NCBI GenBank assembly: GCA_038199985.1
Contig: JBBPYK010000056.1
Location: forward strand, 65,171 to 129,170
Length of the DNA: 64,000 nucleotides
Reading direction: 5' to 3'
Source: Arthrobacter_J sp038199985
GTDB lineage: Bacteria > Actinomycetota > Actinomycetes > Actinomycetales > Micrococcaceae
Below are positions 18,062-27,543 of this stretch, in pieces; the first letter of the stretch is position 1; the number at the start of each line of letters is the position of its first letter. The translations under genes and the position numbers were made by a program. The notes under the pieces are model-generated. The model saw only the letters and a list, made by a program, of their open reading frames with translations, had not been told where the DNA came from and did not search any database.

Positions 18062-18090
18062 TTGACGTCTGGGGCGTGATTATGCATAAA
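18062..18090 (+). promoter_or_regulatory. Candidate gyrB promoter
   Basis: TTGACG at 18062-18067 and CATAAA at 18085-18090 are 17 bases apart in the 283-base gap before gyrB. This resembles a vegetative -35/-10 pair. A TAGAAT at 18108 is a possible alternative -10. Both are judged by eye only. Confidence 0.35.
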
Positions 18091-18225
18091 GTCTCGACGT
18101 GACGCGGTAGAATTATTGGAGAAGACGCCCCTCGAGAAGCACAACCGGATACCGTTAGTGGTCCCCTATGCCTGCTCGTCGTCGTGCGTCGCCAGATGAT
18201 CAAGACTAAGGAGTCGAAAGCGACT

Positions 18226-20274
18226 GTGGCTAACGACAACAACGTGGACCTTCCCAGTCCGGGTGAGGCTACCACTCCCCGCGAATACGGTGCTAGCGAT
18301 ATTACCGTTCTTGAGGGTCTAGAAGCGGTACGCAAACGTCCCGGAATGTATATAGGTTCCACTGGTCCGCGCGGGCTCCACCATCTGGTCTATGAAGTGG
18401 TGGACAACTCTGTTGATGAAGCACTAGCTGGGTATTGCGATCACATCGAAATCACCCTCCAGCACGACGGCGGGGTGAGGGTTGTAGATAATGGGCGTGG
18501 TATTCCGGTGGATATGCACCCCACGGAGGGACGGCCCACTGTCCAGGTCGTTATGACCATTCTCCATGCAGGAGGCAAGTTCGGCGGCGGTGGATACGCT
18601 GTTTCTGGTGGTCTTCACGGTGTGGGTATCTCCGTGGTCAATGCGCTGTCGTCCAGGGTCGAGACGGTTGTTCGTCGTCAGGGTTTCATCTGGTATCAGT
18701 CGTTCGAGAACGGTGGCATGCCCAAGGGGGATCTCCGGCAGGGTGAAGCAACTGAGGAGACCGGAACTACTCAAACCTTCTACCCTGATGAAGGAATCTT
18801 CGACACAGTCGAGTTTGATTTTGAGACGCTGCGCGCGCGTTTCCAACAGATGGCTTTCCTCAATAAGGGACTGCACATAACCCTTACTGATGAGCGTCAG
18901 GTAGAGGTTGGCGATGAGGTTGCTCAAGACCTAGAAGCGGCGGACGACGGCGCACCTGATGAGCCCAAATACCGTGTAGTGGATTATTGCTACAAGGATG
19001 GGCTGCTGGATTACGTCAATCATTTGAACTCCGCAAAACGCGTGGAGATCGTTCACGAAGATGTGATCGCATTTGAAACCGAGGATACAGAGCGGAAGAT
19101 TGCTCTTGAAGTTGCCATGCAGTGGACCACGGCGTACTCGGAAAGTGTCCACACTTACGCCAATACAATCAACACCCACGAGGGTGGTACGCACGAAGAG
19201 GGTTTTCGGGCTGCCATGACATCCCTGATCAACCGGTATGCGCGCGAAAAAGGAATCCTGAAGGAAAAGGAAGACAACCTCACGGGCGATGACATCCGTG
19301 AGGGACTTACTGCGGTCATTTCTGTGAAACTCGCAGAACCGCAGTTCGAGGGACAGACCAAGACTAAACTCGGCAACTCCGAAGCCAAGGGCTTTGTGCA
19401 GCGTGCGGTTACGGATGAGCTCGGAGACTGGCTCGAACGCAATCCCGTTTCAGGACGGAATGTGATTCGGAAGGCGCAGCAGGCTTCACAAGCACGCCTT
19501 GCCGCCCGCAAAGCCCGCGATAACGCGCGCCGCAAGAGTCCGCTGGAGTCATTCGGCATGCCGGGGAAGTTGTCTGACTGCTCTTCCAAGGATCCGTCCA
19601 AGTGTGAGGTCTACATTGTTGAGGGTGACTCCGCTGGCGGTTCGGCCAAACGTGGTCGTGATCCCCACACCCAGGCCATCCTTCCGCTGCGTGGCAAAAT
19701 CCTGAACGTGGAGCGTGCCCGGTTGGATAGGGCACTCGGCAATACGGAAGTGCAGTCGATGATCACTGCTTTCGGTACCGGGATCGGCGAAGACTTTGAC
19801 TTGTCGAAGTTGCGTTATCACAAAATAGTTCTTATGGCCGATGCCGATGTCGACGGTCAGCACATCACCACGCTGCTCATGACATTGCTTTTCCGCTACA
19901 TGCGTCCGCTGATAGAAAACGGCCACGTGTATCTGTCCCAACCGCCGCTTTATCGGATCAAATGGTCAAACCATGCGCATGACTACGTGTATAGCGACAA
20001 GGAGCGGGACGCAGTCATTGCGAAAGGACTGGCCAGCAACCAGCGCTTACCCAAGGAAAACGGCATCCAGCGCTACAAGGGGCTCGGTGAGATGGACTAC
20101 ACGGAGTTGTGGGATACCACCATGGACCCGGATCATCGAACTCTTCTCCAAGTCACCATGGATGATGCAGCAGCTGCCGATGAGATTTTCGCGGTTCTTA
20201 TGGGCGAAGACGTGGAATCGCGCAGAAACTTCATCCAGCAAAACGCGAAAGATGTCAGATTCCTCGACATCTGA
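18226..20274 (+). CDS. gyrB: DNA gyrase subunit B
   Basis: A 682-residue GyrB, the ATPase and Toprim subunit that introduces negative supercoils with GyrA. The GHKL ATPase motifs (VDNSVDEALAGY, DNGRGIPVDMH, GGLHGVGISVVNALS) fill the N-terminal third. The Toprim EGDSAGGSAKRGRD and PLRGKILNVE follow, with DADVDGQHI metal ligands. The GTG at 18226 (protein MANDNNVDLPSPGE) is preferred; an AAGGAG lies 12 bases upstream. A GTG at 18184 would add 14 residues with no visible ribosome site. gyrA follows after 55 bases. Confidence 0.96.
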   Translation: MANDNNVDLPSPGEATTPREYGASDITVLEGLEAVRKRPGMYIGSTGPRGLHHLVYEVVDNSVDEALAGYCDHIEITLQHDGGVRVVDNGRGIPVDMHPTEGRPTVQVVMTILHAGGKFGGGGYAVSGGLHGVGISVVNALSSRVETVVRRQGFIWYQSFENGGMPKGDLRQGEATEETGTTQTFYPDEGIFDTVEFDFETLRARFQQMAFLNKGLHITLTDERQVEVGDEVAQDLEAADDGAPDEPKYRVVDYCYKDGLLDYVNHLNSAKRVEIVHEDVIAFETEDTERKIALEVAMQWTTAYSESVHTYANTINTHEGGTHEEGFRAAMTSLINRYAREKGILKEKEDNLTGDDIREGLTAVISVKLAEPQFEGQTKTKLGNSEAKGFVQRAVTDELGDWLERNPVSGRNVIRKAQQASQARLAARKARDNARRKSPLESFGMPGKLSDCSSKDPSKCEVYIVEGDSAGGSAKRGRDPHTQAILPLRGKILNVERARLDRALGNTEVQSMITAFGTGIGEDFDLSKLRYHKIVLMADADVDGQHITTLLMTLLFRYMRPLIENGHVYLSQPPLYRIKWSNHAHDYVYSDKERDAVIAKGLASNQRLPKENGIQRYKGLGEMDYTELWDTTMDPDHRTLLQVTMDDAAAADEIFAVLMGEDVESRRNFIQQNAKDVRFLDI

Positions 20275-20329
20275 AGTTCTGCGGAAACCTGGATGAGAAC
20301 TTTATACAACTGTAGAACGGAAATGACCT

Positions 20330-22933
20330 ATGAGTGATGAGACTCCCGAAGACGTTACGGCCGCTGACGCACCTCTGGTTGGGGATGTCCTCACTGACCG
20401 TGTTGAACCTGTCGATCTCCAGACGGAGATGCAGCGTTCATACCTTGACTACGCGATGGCCGTCATCGTGGGTAGAGCCCTCCCTGACGTACGCGACGGT
20501 CTGAAGCCGGTACACCGCCGGGTTCTCTATGCCATGTTCGACGGCGGCTACCGACCGGACCGGTCATTCAACAAGTGTGCCCGCGTGGTTGGCGAAGTCA
20601 TGGGCAATTATCACCCTCACGGTGATACCGCGATCTACGATGCGCTGGTGCGTCTCATCCAAGATTGGACCATGCGGTATCCGCTGGCGCTTGGTCAGGG
20701 CAACTTCGGGTCGCCGGGAAATGACGGTGCGGCTGCACCTCGTTACACCGAGACGAAGATGGCTCAGCTCGCCATGGAAATGGTTCGGGACATCGACGAG
20801 GAAACCGTCGATTTCCAGGACAACTATGACGGCAAGAACCAAGAGCCGACCATCCTGCCAGCACGCTTCCCAAATCTTCTCGTGAACGGTTCCTCAGGTA
20901 TCGCCGTCGGAATGGCCACTAATATTCCGCCGCACAACCTGCGGGAAGTCGGCGCAGGCGTCCAGTGGTTCCTGGATAATCCGGAGGCTACCCGCGAGGA
21001 ACTGCTTGAGGCGCTCATGCTGCGCATCAAGGGCCCCGACTTTCCCACTGGTGCACAAATTCTGGGCCGCAAGGGCATCGAAGATGCCTACCGAACCGGC
21101 CGCGGGTCCATCACCATGCGTGCCGTCGTGAGTGTCGAAGAGCTACAGGGCCGTACCTGCCTGGTCATCACCGAATTGCCGTATCAAGCGAACCCGGACA
21201 ATTTGGCCATCAAAATCGCAGAGCTGGTCAAGGACGGCAAGGTTCAAGGGATTGCGGATCTCAGGGATGAAACGTCCGGCCGCACGGGACAGCGACTTGT
21301 GGTGGTCCTCAAGCGCGACGCCGTCGCAAAGGTTGTTCTAAACAACCTGTACAAGCACACGCAGTTGCAGGACAATTTCAGCGCCAACATGTTGGCCATC
21401 GTGGACGGCGTGCCGCGCACCCTCTCTCTCGATGCGTTCATCCGTCACTGGGTTACGCATCAGATGGACGTTATTATCCGACGCACCCGCTACCGTCTGC
21501 GGAAGGCCGAGGAGGCAGCGCATATCCTGCGTGGGTTACTCAAAGCCCTGGACGCTCTGGATGAGGTCATCGCCCTGATCCGGAGCAGTTCAACCGTCGA
21601 TGACGCACGGCGTGGCCTCATGGACTTACTCGACATCGACGAAGTCCAATCACAGGCCATTTTGGACATGCAGCTCAGACGGCTGGCCGCACTGGAGCGT
21701 CAAAAAATCCAGGATCAGCACGCAAAGCTGGAACAAGAGATCGCTGAGTACAACCGAATTCTGGCTTCTGATGAGGTTCGCCGCGGCATCATCAGCACTG
21801 AGCTTCAGGAAATCGTGGACAAGTATGGCGACGACCGACGCTCCGAAATCATGCTCGGCTATGGCGGCGATATGAGCATGGAAGACCTCATCCCAGAAGA
21901 AGAAATGGTTGTCACCATTACGCGCGGCGGCTACGTTAAGCGGACCCGTAGCGATAATTACCGGCAGCAAGCGCGCGGTGGCAAGGGAATCCGTGGTGCC
22001 CAGCTACGCGGTGACGACGTTGTGGAGCATTTCTTTGTGACGACCACTCACAATTGGCTGCTTTTCTTCACCAACCTCGGACGGGTTTACCGGGCCAAGG
22101 CGTACGAGCTCGTCGAAGCCGGGCGCGATGCCAAGGGCCAACATGTGGCTAACCTGATGGCGTTCCAACCTGATGAAACAATTGCCCAGGTACTGGAACT
22201 CAAGGATTATCAACAGTCGCCGTATCTGGTGCTGGCAACCAAGCGCGGATTGATGAAGAAGACAAGGTTGGAAGATTACGACACCAACCGGTCGGCGGGC
22301 GTCATCGCGATCAATCTGCGCGACGGCGATGAACTGGTATCCGCTCAGCTGATCTCGGAAACGGATGACCTCATGCTGGTCTCCCGCAAGGGGCAGTCCC
22401 TACGCTTCACTGCAACTGATGATGCGCTGCGACCCATGGGACGGGCGACGTCGGGCGTTACTGGCATGAAGTTCCGACAGGACGATGAACTGTTGACAGC
22501 CGACGTCGTCACCGAGGATTCGTTTGTCTTTATCGTTACTGAAGGTGGGTACGCCAAACGCAGTTCCGTGGAACAGTACCGGGTCCAGGGTAGGGGCGGT
22601 CTCGGGATCAAAGTGGCCAAACTTGCCGAAGTTCGCGGAGACCTGGTGGGCGCTATGGTCGTTCAGGAAAGTGATGAAGTCCTGGTGGTAATGCAGGGCG
22701 GCAAGGTGGTTCGGTCGGCTGTCACAGGAGTTCCTGCAAAGGGTAGAGATACCATGGGTGTGATATTCGCAAAGCCGGACAAAAAAGACCGCATCATCGC
22801 GGTGACCGCGAACAGCGCGCGGGGGCTAGCCGAGATTGAAGATGAAGACGACGCCGGTGATGAAGTACCGTTGTCCCCAGAGAATGTGACCGAGCCTGAA
22901 CCCGGGGCCGAAACTGATGGAGGCAACGAGTGA
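20330..22933 (+). CDS. gyrA: DNA gyrase subunit A
   Basis: An 867-residue GyrA with the breakage-reunion domain, the catalytic tyrosine in AAPRYTETKM and the C-terminal DNA-wrapping beta-pinwheel including a GyrA box (QARGGKG). In the quinolone-determining region the sequence is HPHGDTAIYDALVR: threonine at the position of E. coli Ser83, aspartate at that of Asp87, so no classical resistance change is obvious. The tail is acidic. Its stop overlaps the start of the DUF3566 gene by four bases. Confidence 0.97.
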   Translation: MSDETPEDVTAADAPLVGDVLTDRVEPVDLQTEMQRSYLDYAMAVIVGRALPDVRDGLKPVHRRVLYAMFDGGYRPDRSFNKCARVVGEVMGNYHPHGDTAIYDALVRLIQDWTMRYPLALGQGNFGSPGNDGAAAPRYTETKMAQLAMEMVRDIDEETVDFQDNYDGKNQEPTILPARFPNLLVNGSSGIAVGMATNIPPHNLREVGAGVQWFLDNPEATREELLEALMLRIKGPDFPTGAQILGRKGIEDAYRTGRGSITMRAVVSVEELQGRTCLVITELPYQANPDNLAIKIAELVKDGKVQGIADLRDETSGRTGQRLVVVLKRDAVAKVVLNNLYKHTQLQDNFSANMLAIVDGVPRTLSLDAFIRHWVTHQMDVIIRRTRYRLRKAEEAAHILRGLLKALDALDEVIALIRSSSTVDDARRGLMDLLDIDEVQSQAILDMQLRRLAALERQKIQDQHAKLEQEIAEYNRILASDEVRRGIISTELQEIVDKYGDDRRSEIMLGYGGDMSMEDLIPEEEMVVTITRGGYVKRTRSDNYRQQARGGKGIRGAQLRGDDVVEHFFVTTTHNWLLFFTNLGRVYRAKAYELVEAGRDAKGQHVANLMAFQPDETIAQVLELKDYQQSPYLVLATKRGLMKKTRLEDYDTNRSAGVIAINLRDGDELVSAQLISETDDLMLVSRKGQSLRFTATDDALRPMGRATSGVTGMKFRQDDELLTADVVTEDSFVFIVTEGGYAKRSSVEQYRVQGRGGLGIKVAKLAEVRGDLVGAMVVQESDEVLVVMQGGKVVRSAVTGVPAKGRDTMGVIFAKPDKKDRIIAVTANSARGLAEIEDEDDAGDEVPLSPENVTEPEPGAETDGGNE

Positions 22934-23436
22934 GCACGTCGAAGTCGAGTTCGCGGACCGCGAGTGGATCCGGGCGCCCCTCCGGGGGGCCGCGAACTCC
23001 GGCCCGGCCGACCCAGCGACCCTCCGGCGGTGGGTCTCGACCGAATCTGGTTCACCCGGCGCCAAAAGCGAAGGCGCGCAAAGCCCGCCTCCTTGTTAGC
23101 AAGGTCGATCCTTGGTCTGTGCTCAAGCTTTCGTTCCTCCTTTCTGTGGCGATTGGCATCGTTACCGTTGTTGCGGCAATTGTCCTTTGGACGGTTTTGG
23201 ATCTCACGGGGATTTTTGACCGTGTGAATTCATTGTTGGGCGACATTGCTGGTTCCGAAAGTGGGGGTTTCGACCTGCGCGAGTATGCGTCGCTCGGTCA
23301 AGTGGTTTCGTTTGCAACTATCATCGCCGTAGTCAATGTTGTCCTCCTCACCGCCCTTTCCATGCTGTCGGCGGTCCTGTACAACATCTCCGCTACTCTT
23401 GTGGGTGGCATCGGTGTCACCCTCACTGACGACTGA
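22930..23436 (+). CDS. DUF3566 membrane protein
   Basis: A 168-residue protein with a Ser/Pro/Gly/Arg-rich N-terminal tail of about 55 residues and two membrane spans (near 70-95 and 125-150), ending in a DUF3566 domain. The family is conserved directly downstream of gyrA in actinobacteria; its function is unknown. The GTG start overlaps the gyrA stop (GTGA), so expression is probably coupled. The tRNA-Ile gene follows after 56 bases. Confidence 0.9.
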   Translation: MSTSKSSSRTASGSGRPSGGPRTPARPTQRPSGGGSRPNLVHPAPKAKARKARLLVSKVDPWSVLKLSFLLSVAIGIVTVVAAIVLWTVLDLTGIFDRVNSLLGDIAGSESGGFDLREYASLGQVVSFATIIAVVNVVLLTALSMLSAVLYNISATLVGGIGVTLTDD

Positions 23437-23492
23437 TTTGTTGATTCAGGAGCGTCTGCTGTAAAGTCAGTTCTCGGCCCGAGAGGGTATCC

Positions 23493-23566
23493 GGGCGTAT
23501 AGCTCAGACGGTTAGAGCGCTTCGCTGATAACGAAGAGGTCCCAGGTTCAAGTCCTGGTACGCCCA
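23493..23566 (+). tRNA. tRNA-Ile (GAT)
   Basis: A 74-base cloverleaf: acceptor GGGCGTA pairs with TACGCCC, the T arm contains GGTTCAAGTCC, and the anticodon loop CTGATAA carries GAT. CCA is not encoded. It lies between the DUF3566 gene and DLW-39 as in related actinobacteria. Confidence 0.97.
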
Positions 23567-23596
23567 CGGAAACCGACGATTTGGGAGGTAGCCACT

Positions 23597-23713
23597 GTGA
23601 AGAAGTTGTTGATTGTGGCAGCTGCGGCAGCAGGGGTCTTTACCTATCGCAAGTGGAAGGAATCCGAGACTGAAAAGTCTGTCTGGAAAGAATCGACCGA
23701 TTCAGTCGAGTAG
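23597..23713 (+). CDS. DLW-39 family small protein
   Basis: A 38-residue protein starting MKKLLIVAAAAAGVFTYRKW and ending in a charged tail (KSVWKESTDSVE). A hydrophobic N-terminal segment and position between tRNA-Ile and tRNA-Ala identify the actinobacterial DLW-39 family, usually 39 residues; the eponymous DLW is SVW here. The function is unknown. A GGGAGGT site lies eight bases before the GTG start. Confidence 0.88.
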   Translation: MKKLLIVAAAAAGVFTYRKWKESETEKSVWKESTDSVE

Positions 23714-23756
23714 CCGAGCTGGCTATGAGCAGATATACTAAGTCAGTTCTCTTCAC

Positions 23757-23829
23757 GGGGGCATGGCGCAATTGGTAGCGCACCTGCTTTGCAAGCAGGG
23801 GGTTAGGGGTTCGAGTCCCCTTGCCTCCA
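23757..23829 (+). tRNA. tRNA-Ala (TGC)
   Basis: A 73-base cloverleaf: acceptor GGGGGCA pairs with TGCCTCC (one G-T pair), the anticodon loop CTTTGCAAG carries TGC, and the T arm contains GGTTCGAGTCC. CCA is not encoded. A strong terminator follows nine bases later. Confidence 0.97.
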
Positions 23830-23837
23830 CCGTGAGT

Positions 23838-23873
23838 CCCGGAACGTAGTAGCCCTACGTTCCGGGATTTTTT
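23838..23873 (+). terminator. Terminator after tRNA-Ala
   Basis: A perfect 12-bp stem (CCCGGAACGTAG with CTACGTTCCGGG), 5-base loop, then ATTTTTTC. A textbook rho-independent terminator. Confidence 0.9.
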
Positions 23874-24026
23874 CTTTAAGCCCCTCTAACGACTTACCCC
23901 CTCCTGAATCTGCGGTTTTAAATGGTGGTCTGGGCGAGGGCCGCTGTCCTAAGCCCCTGGCTTGGACCGAGTAGCCTGAACGCGTCTAAGCAGGTCTTGG
24001 GCGGATAGGACCACTAAAGTGAAATC

Positions 24027-24938
24027 GTGATCATTTTTCTCGCGACGCTGGGCGTTATTGGAGTAGCAGCATCGGGGCCCATTATGGCGGCTACGGCTGC
24101 CCCGGCACTGGCAATAGCGTTCTGGCGCAACGGTCTGGGTGCGTTGATCATGGGGGCCCCTACCGCGCTGCGGAATCGCCATGAATTTCGAGCGCTCACC
24201 CGCGAGGACTATATGTGGACGGGGGTGGCGGCCATCGCGTTAGCACTGCACTTTGCATGCTTCATTACGGCTTTGAAGTTGACCACCGTGGCTGCAGCGA
24301 CAGCCCTTGTATGCTTGCAGTCGGCTTGGATCGCTATCTTCAACCTCATGGGTGGGCAGCGAAGCTCCTCACGGACCGTTGCGGGGCTAACACTGGCCTT
24401 CCTCGGAGTAGTCGTTATCTCCGGTTTCGACTTGGGCCTTTCCCGTCAAGAGGCCGTCATTGGAGACATTCTGGCTATCGCGGGCGGTGCACTGGCCGGT
24501 CTCTACACCATGGCCGGCGCACGTGCTCGCAGAAGCATGAGCACTGGAACCTACACCACCATGTGTTACGGCGTGTGTGCCATTATTCTCCTGGCCATGT
24601 GTTTCATCTTTCGGCAACCGCTGACCGGTTTCCCTCCCATCGTCTGGGCGGGAATTCTCGCTGTCACGCTCGTTGCCCAAATCATGGGTCATACCGTGTT
24701 CAATCACCTGCTCGCGGTTTTGAGTCCCCTAGTGGTATCCATGATCATTTTGTTGGAGATACCGGGCGCAGCCCTACTGGCAGCAGTATTTCTTGATGAG
24801 AAGCTGCCGGCGTGGACCGCCGTCGGCTTGGCTCTGATCCTTGCGGGACTGGCGATTGTTGTTCTAGGCCAACCCCGACGTCGGCCGCTTCCACCGCCGG
24901 ATACCGTCGCTGCGCCACTGCCGGAACCAGAGACCTAG
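24027..24938 (+). CDS. DMT-superfamily (EamA) permease
   Basis: A 303-residue polytopic membrane protein with about ten hydrophobic helices in two EamA-type halves. It has the typical start (GVIGVAASGPIMA, then FWRNGLGA) and a Pro/Arg-rich C-terminal tail. Members export or import small metabolites such as amino acids; the substrate cannot be told. It stands alone, after the tRNA-Ala terminator and convergent with the next gene, with which it shares a bidirectional hairpin. The GTG start at 24027 has no clear ribosome site. Confidence 0.88.
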   Translation: MIIFLATLGVIGVAASGPIMAATAAPALAIAFWRNGLGALIMGAPTALRNRHEFRALTREDYMWTGVAAIALALHFACFITALKLTTVAAATALVCLQSAWIAIFNLMGGQRSSSRTVAGLTLAFLGVVVISGFDLGLSRQEAVIGDILAIAGGALAGLYTMAGARARRSMSTGTYTTMCYGVCAIILLAMCFIFRQPLTGFPPIVWAGILAVTLVAQIMGHTVFNHLLAVLSPLVVSMIILLEIPGAALLAAVFLDEKLPAWTAVGLALILAGLAIVVLGQPRRRPLPPPDTVAAPLPEPET

Positions 24939-24965
24939 GCGCCCTGCCCAGATAACGGCATGAAA

Positions 24966-24994
24966 AAGGCCCGCACAGCAGCTGTACGGGCCTT
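24966..24994. terminator. Bidirectional terminator
   Basis: A 14-bp near-perfect inverted repeat (AAGGCCCGCACAGC with GCTGTACGGGCCTT) lies between two convergent genes. It has an A-run on one side and a pyrimidine-rich stretch on the other. Confidence 0.75.
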
Positions 24995-25009
24995 CTCGCG
25001 CTATTTGTC

Positions 25010-25813
25010 TTAGTCGTTTTTGGCGTCCTTGACCGCGTCTTCAGCCTTACGGGCGGCGCTGCGGGTCCCAGCCTGCGTGGCCTCCGCTCCCTCCTTGGCT
25101 GCGTCCGTTGCTTTGTGTGCTGCATCGGTGGCAGCGGACTTGTCCGACTCACCGGCGGCAGTAGGAGAAGCCGAGGTGGGGGTAGCGTCCGTTGTTGCTG
25201 GCTCGGCTGTTACCGGTGTCGGAGTCTTCCACGGGTCCTCAACAGGACGTGATGCCTTCCATACGGCTATACCGGCTGTAACAGCGGCGGCCAATATGCC
25301 GAATATGAGCCAGCCTTTGCCCTTACCGCGGGTATCGCGCTTCTTCAGATCTTTTGCGGCCCTCTTAGCAGCGTCAGCAGCCGCCTTGCGGGCATGCTTA
25401 ACGGCCTTCTTGTTACCCGTCACTTTGGCGACGGCCGCTTCGACACGCGGCGAAACAGTAGCCTTGTTGAGGGTGCGAGACAGGTGGTCCGCACTGTCAC
25501 CCAGACTGCGTGACAGCGAAGGAATGTACTCGTCCACAACCTTGTTGCGGGCATGATCCACAGCAGGTGCTGTTTTCGCGAGCCCTTCCTGAAGCTTGGG
25601 CGTCACAGTGCTGACACCAGCAGATAGGCCATCAGCGGCGCGCTTAATACCATCCTGAATTTTCGGGGATGCGGTTTCGATACCTTTCTCCAGACGGGGA
25701 ACGGCCCAGTCCCTCGCATGCGCGACTTTGGGAGTTGCCCAGTCTCGAGCATTTTCGACACCGGTGGTAAGAGTGTTCTCAAAGTCACTGGCTACACGTG
25801 CAGATTTCTTCAT
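25010..25813 (-). CDS. Ala/Lys-rich single-span membrane protein, function unknown
   Basis: A 267-residue protein of biased composition. Residues 1-160 form an amphipathic helical region rich in Ala, Lys, Asp and Val with a loosely repeated pattern (ENARDWATPKVAHARDWAVP). One membrane span follows at about 166-186 (LIFGILAAAVTAGIAVW), then a Thr/Pro/Ala segment and a helix-prone KATDAAKEGAEAT tail. I recognise no enzyme family. Proteins of this type sit beside the cyclophilin gene in related actinobacteria. The start ATG lies behind GGGAGGTAG. Confidence 0.8.
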   Translation of the reverse strand: MKKSARVASDFENTLTTGVENARDWATPKVAHARDWAVPRLEKGIETASPKIQDGIKRAADGLSAGVSTVTPKLQEGLAKTAPAVDHARNKVVDEYIPSLSRSLGDSADHLSRTLNKATVSPRVEAAVAKVTGNKKAVKHARKAAADAAKRAAKDLKKRDTRGKGKGWLIFGILAAAVTAGIAVWKASRPVEDPWKTPTPVTAEPATTDATPTSASPTAAGESDKSAATDAAHKATDAAKEGAEATQAGTRSAARKAEDAVKDAKND

Positions 25814-25909
25814 AACTACCTCCCGAGGAATACAGCGGTTCCCTCAAGACTACGTGTTCATGGCTGGTGGTGCTATTTGTTCAGGGGATGTCCGTGAAAG
25901 AATGTACAT

Positions 25910-26452
25910 ATGACTGCCATACCAACAGCAAAAGCGACCATTTCCACGAACCAGGGCGATATTGTGGTCAACCTCTTCGGGAACCACGCGCCAAAAACGG
26001 TCAAGAACTTCATTGGCCTGGCAACAGGAGAGCAGACCTGGACTCACCCGGGTACGGGTAAGGAATCCAACGAGCCGCTCTACAATGGGACGATCTTCCA
26101 CCGGATCATCAAGGACTTCATGATTCAGGGTGGAGACCCACTCGGTCAGGGCACCGGTGGTCCGGGATACCAGTTTGATGATGAAATCAATCCGGATCTG
26201 AACTTCAACGAGCCTTACAAACTGGCCATGGCTAACGCAGGCCTTCAGGGTGGGCGCGGGACCAACGGGTCACAGTTCTTCATCACCAGCACCCCCACCA
26301 CCTGGCTCCAGGGCAAGCACACCATTTTTGGTGAAGTAGCAGATGAAGCCTCGAGGGAGGTCGCGGACAAGTTGAATTCCGTAGCTACTTCGCGCGGTGA
26401 CAAGCCACAGGAAGATGTTGTTATCAACACCGTCACGGTGGAACAGCTCTAG
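25910..26452 (+). CDS. ppiA: Peptidyl-prolyl cis-trans isomerase (cyclophilin)
   Basis: A 180-residue cyclophilin-type proline isomerase without a signal peptide, so cytoplasmic. The signature FHRIIKDFMIQGGDPLGQGT includes the active-site Arg, Phe and Gln; GGRGTNGSQFFIT and GKHTIFGEV complete the active site. It speeds proline isomerisation during protein folding. The location near gyrA matches mycobacterial ppiA (Rv0009). It is followed by a hairpin and then the rhomboid gene. Confidence 0.95.
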   Translation: MTAIPTAKATISTNQGDIVVNLFGNHAPKTVKNFIGLATGEQTWTHPGTGKESNEPLYNGTIFHRIIKDFMIQGGDPLGQGTGGPGYQFDDEINPDLNFNEPYKLAMANAGLQGGRGTNGSQFFITSTPTTWLQGKHTIFGEVADEASREVADKLNSVATSRGDKPQEDVVINTVTVEQL

Positions 26453-26463
26453 CTTCACCCTCA

Positions 26464-26507
26464 GAAAACGGATCTCGGCTGTGAAGTCCTCGCCGGGATC
26501 CGTTTTC
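26464..26507 (+). terminator. Hairpin between ppiA and rhomboid gene
   Basis: An 11-bp perfect stem (GAAAACGGATC with GATCCGTTTTC) extends inward by CGGC/GCCG. The outer arm supplies the T-run. Probably a terminator or attenuator. Confidence 0.7.
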
Positions 26508-26524
26508 AACGTTAAGGACTCAAC

Positions 26525-27388
26525 ATGACCAGTGAATCCACCCCCCACGCTGACGAGCCCCCAGTCTGTCCGCGTCATACCGACAAAGTCAGCTATGCAT
26601 GCTGCCAAAGATGCGGGAGACCAGCCTGCGGCGAATGCCAAGTCAGCGCCTCGGTGGGGTTCCAGTGTGTTGACTGTGTCCGTGAAGCGCATCGCGCGAG
26701 GCCACAACAGCGGAGCGTTTATGGCGGCGCAGTGACTACAGGCAAACCCGTAGTCACCATCACCATCATGGCGCTGTGCGGAGTTTTCTTTGCATTGCAG
26801 TTTCTGGTGCCGGGGTTCACTCGTGCGCTGGTCTTTGCACCGCTCTACGTCATGGACGTTCCGGGCTACATGTCATACCCATTCGAGCCTTGGAGAATGC
26901 TCTCCAGTGCGTTCCTGCACTCGCCGAGCTTTCTGCTCCACATTGCATTCAACTTGTACGCGCTATGGCTCTTTGGACAGGTTCTGGAACCACTCTTGGG
27001 AAGAGTGCGTTTTCTGGCGCTCTATCTGGTTTCCGCGGTCGGAGGTTCTGTAGCCGTTCTGCTGCTTTCCGCCCCGAACCAGTCTGTCCTCGGAGCCTCC
27101 GGAGCGGTCTTCGGTCTTTTTGGTGCGTTCTTCATCGTGCAGAGACAACGAGGTGGCGAAGTCCGTTCCATCGTGGTGCTGATTGCCATCAACGCAGTCA
27201 TTGGATTCATCTATCCCAGCATTTCCTGGCAAGGGCACCTTGGCGGTCTGGTGGCCGGCGCCGCGTGTGCGATGGTTCTCGCCTACGCTCCGCGGGGAAA
27301 GAATCGTGCGTTTATTCAATTCGGCGGAATGGGATTGGTCTTTGTGCTGCTCATGATCGTCACGTGGCTTGCTGCGGCGTTCGTCTAA
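26525..27388 (+). CDS. Rhomboid-family intramembrane serine protease
   Basis: A 287-residue protein. Residues 15-60 form a cysteine-rich B-box-like zinc ribbon (CPRHTD, CCQRCGRPACGEC, CVDCVREAH). The rest is a six-to-seven-span rhomboid domain with the catalytic serine in LGASGAVFG and the histidine in GHLGGLVAG, so it should be active. Rhomboids cut membrane-spanning substrates; the target is unknown. This zinc-ribbon/rhomboid form next to ppiA corresponds to mycobacterial Rv0110-type genes. The first DnaA-box cluster begins two bases after its stop. Confidence 0.93.
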   Translation: MTSESTPHADEPPVCPRHTDKVSYACCQRCGRPACGECQVSASVGFQCVDCVREAHRARPQQRSVYGGAVTTGKPVVTITIMALCGVFFALQFLVPGFTRALVFAPLYVMDVPGYMSYPFEPWRMLSSAFLHSPSFLLHIAFNLYALWLFGQVLEPLLGRVRFLALYLVSAVGGSVAVLLLSAPNQSVLGASGAVFGLFGAFFIVQRQRGGEVRSIVVLIAINAVIGFIYPSISWQGHLGGLVAGAACAMVLAYAPRGKNRAFIQFGGMGLVFVLLMIVTWLAAAFV

Positions 27389-27390
27389 AG

Positions 27391-27543
27391 TTGTCCACAG
27401 AAGTTATCCACAGTGTGGGTAACTTACACCCATGTCATTAGACGGTGTAGGCACTGCGGTGCCAGTGCTGCCGGCTCTACGATGAGAAAAGTTCATAGAG
27501 TTACACACAACTGTGGATAACCGTCGTACACAGCTGTGGACGA
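27391..27543. repeat. DnaA-box cluster A (related to cluster B)
   Basis: Boxes are TTGTCCACA at 27391, TTATCCACA at 27404 (13 bases apart), TGTGGATAA at 27512 and weaker TGTGGACGA at 27535. The block 27404-27447 matches 28617-28660 at 35 of 44 positions, in the same orientation. It lies about 14 kb from oriC. Confidence 0.8.

Noticed and set aside
20276..20301. AGTTCT/AGAACT inverted pair after gyrB
   Set aside because: Only six-base arms and no T-run, so not called a terminator; gyrB and gyrA are probably co-transcribed.
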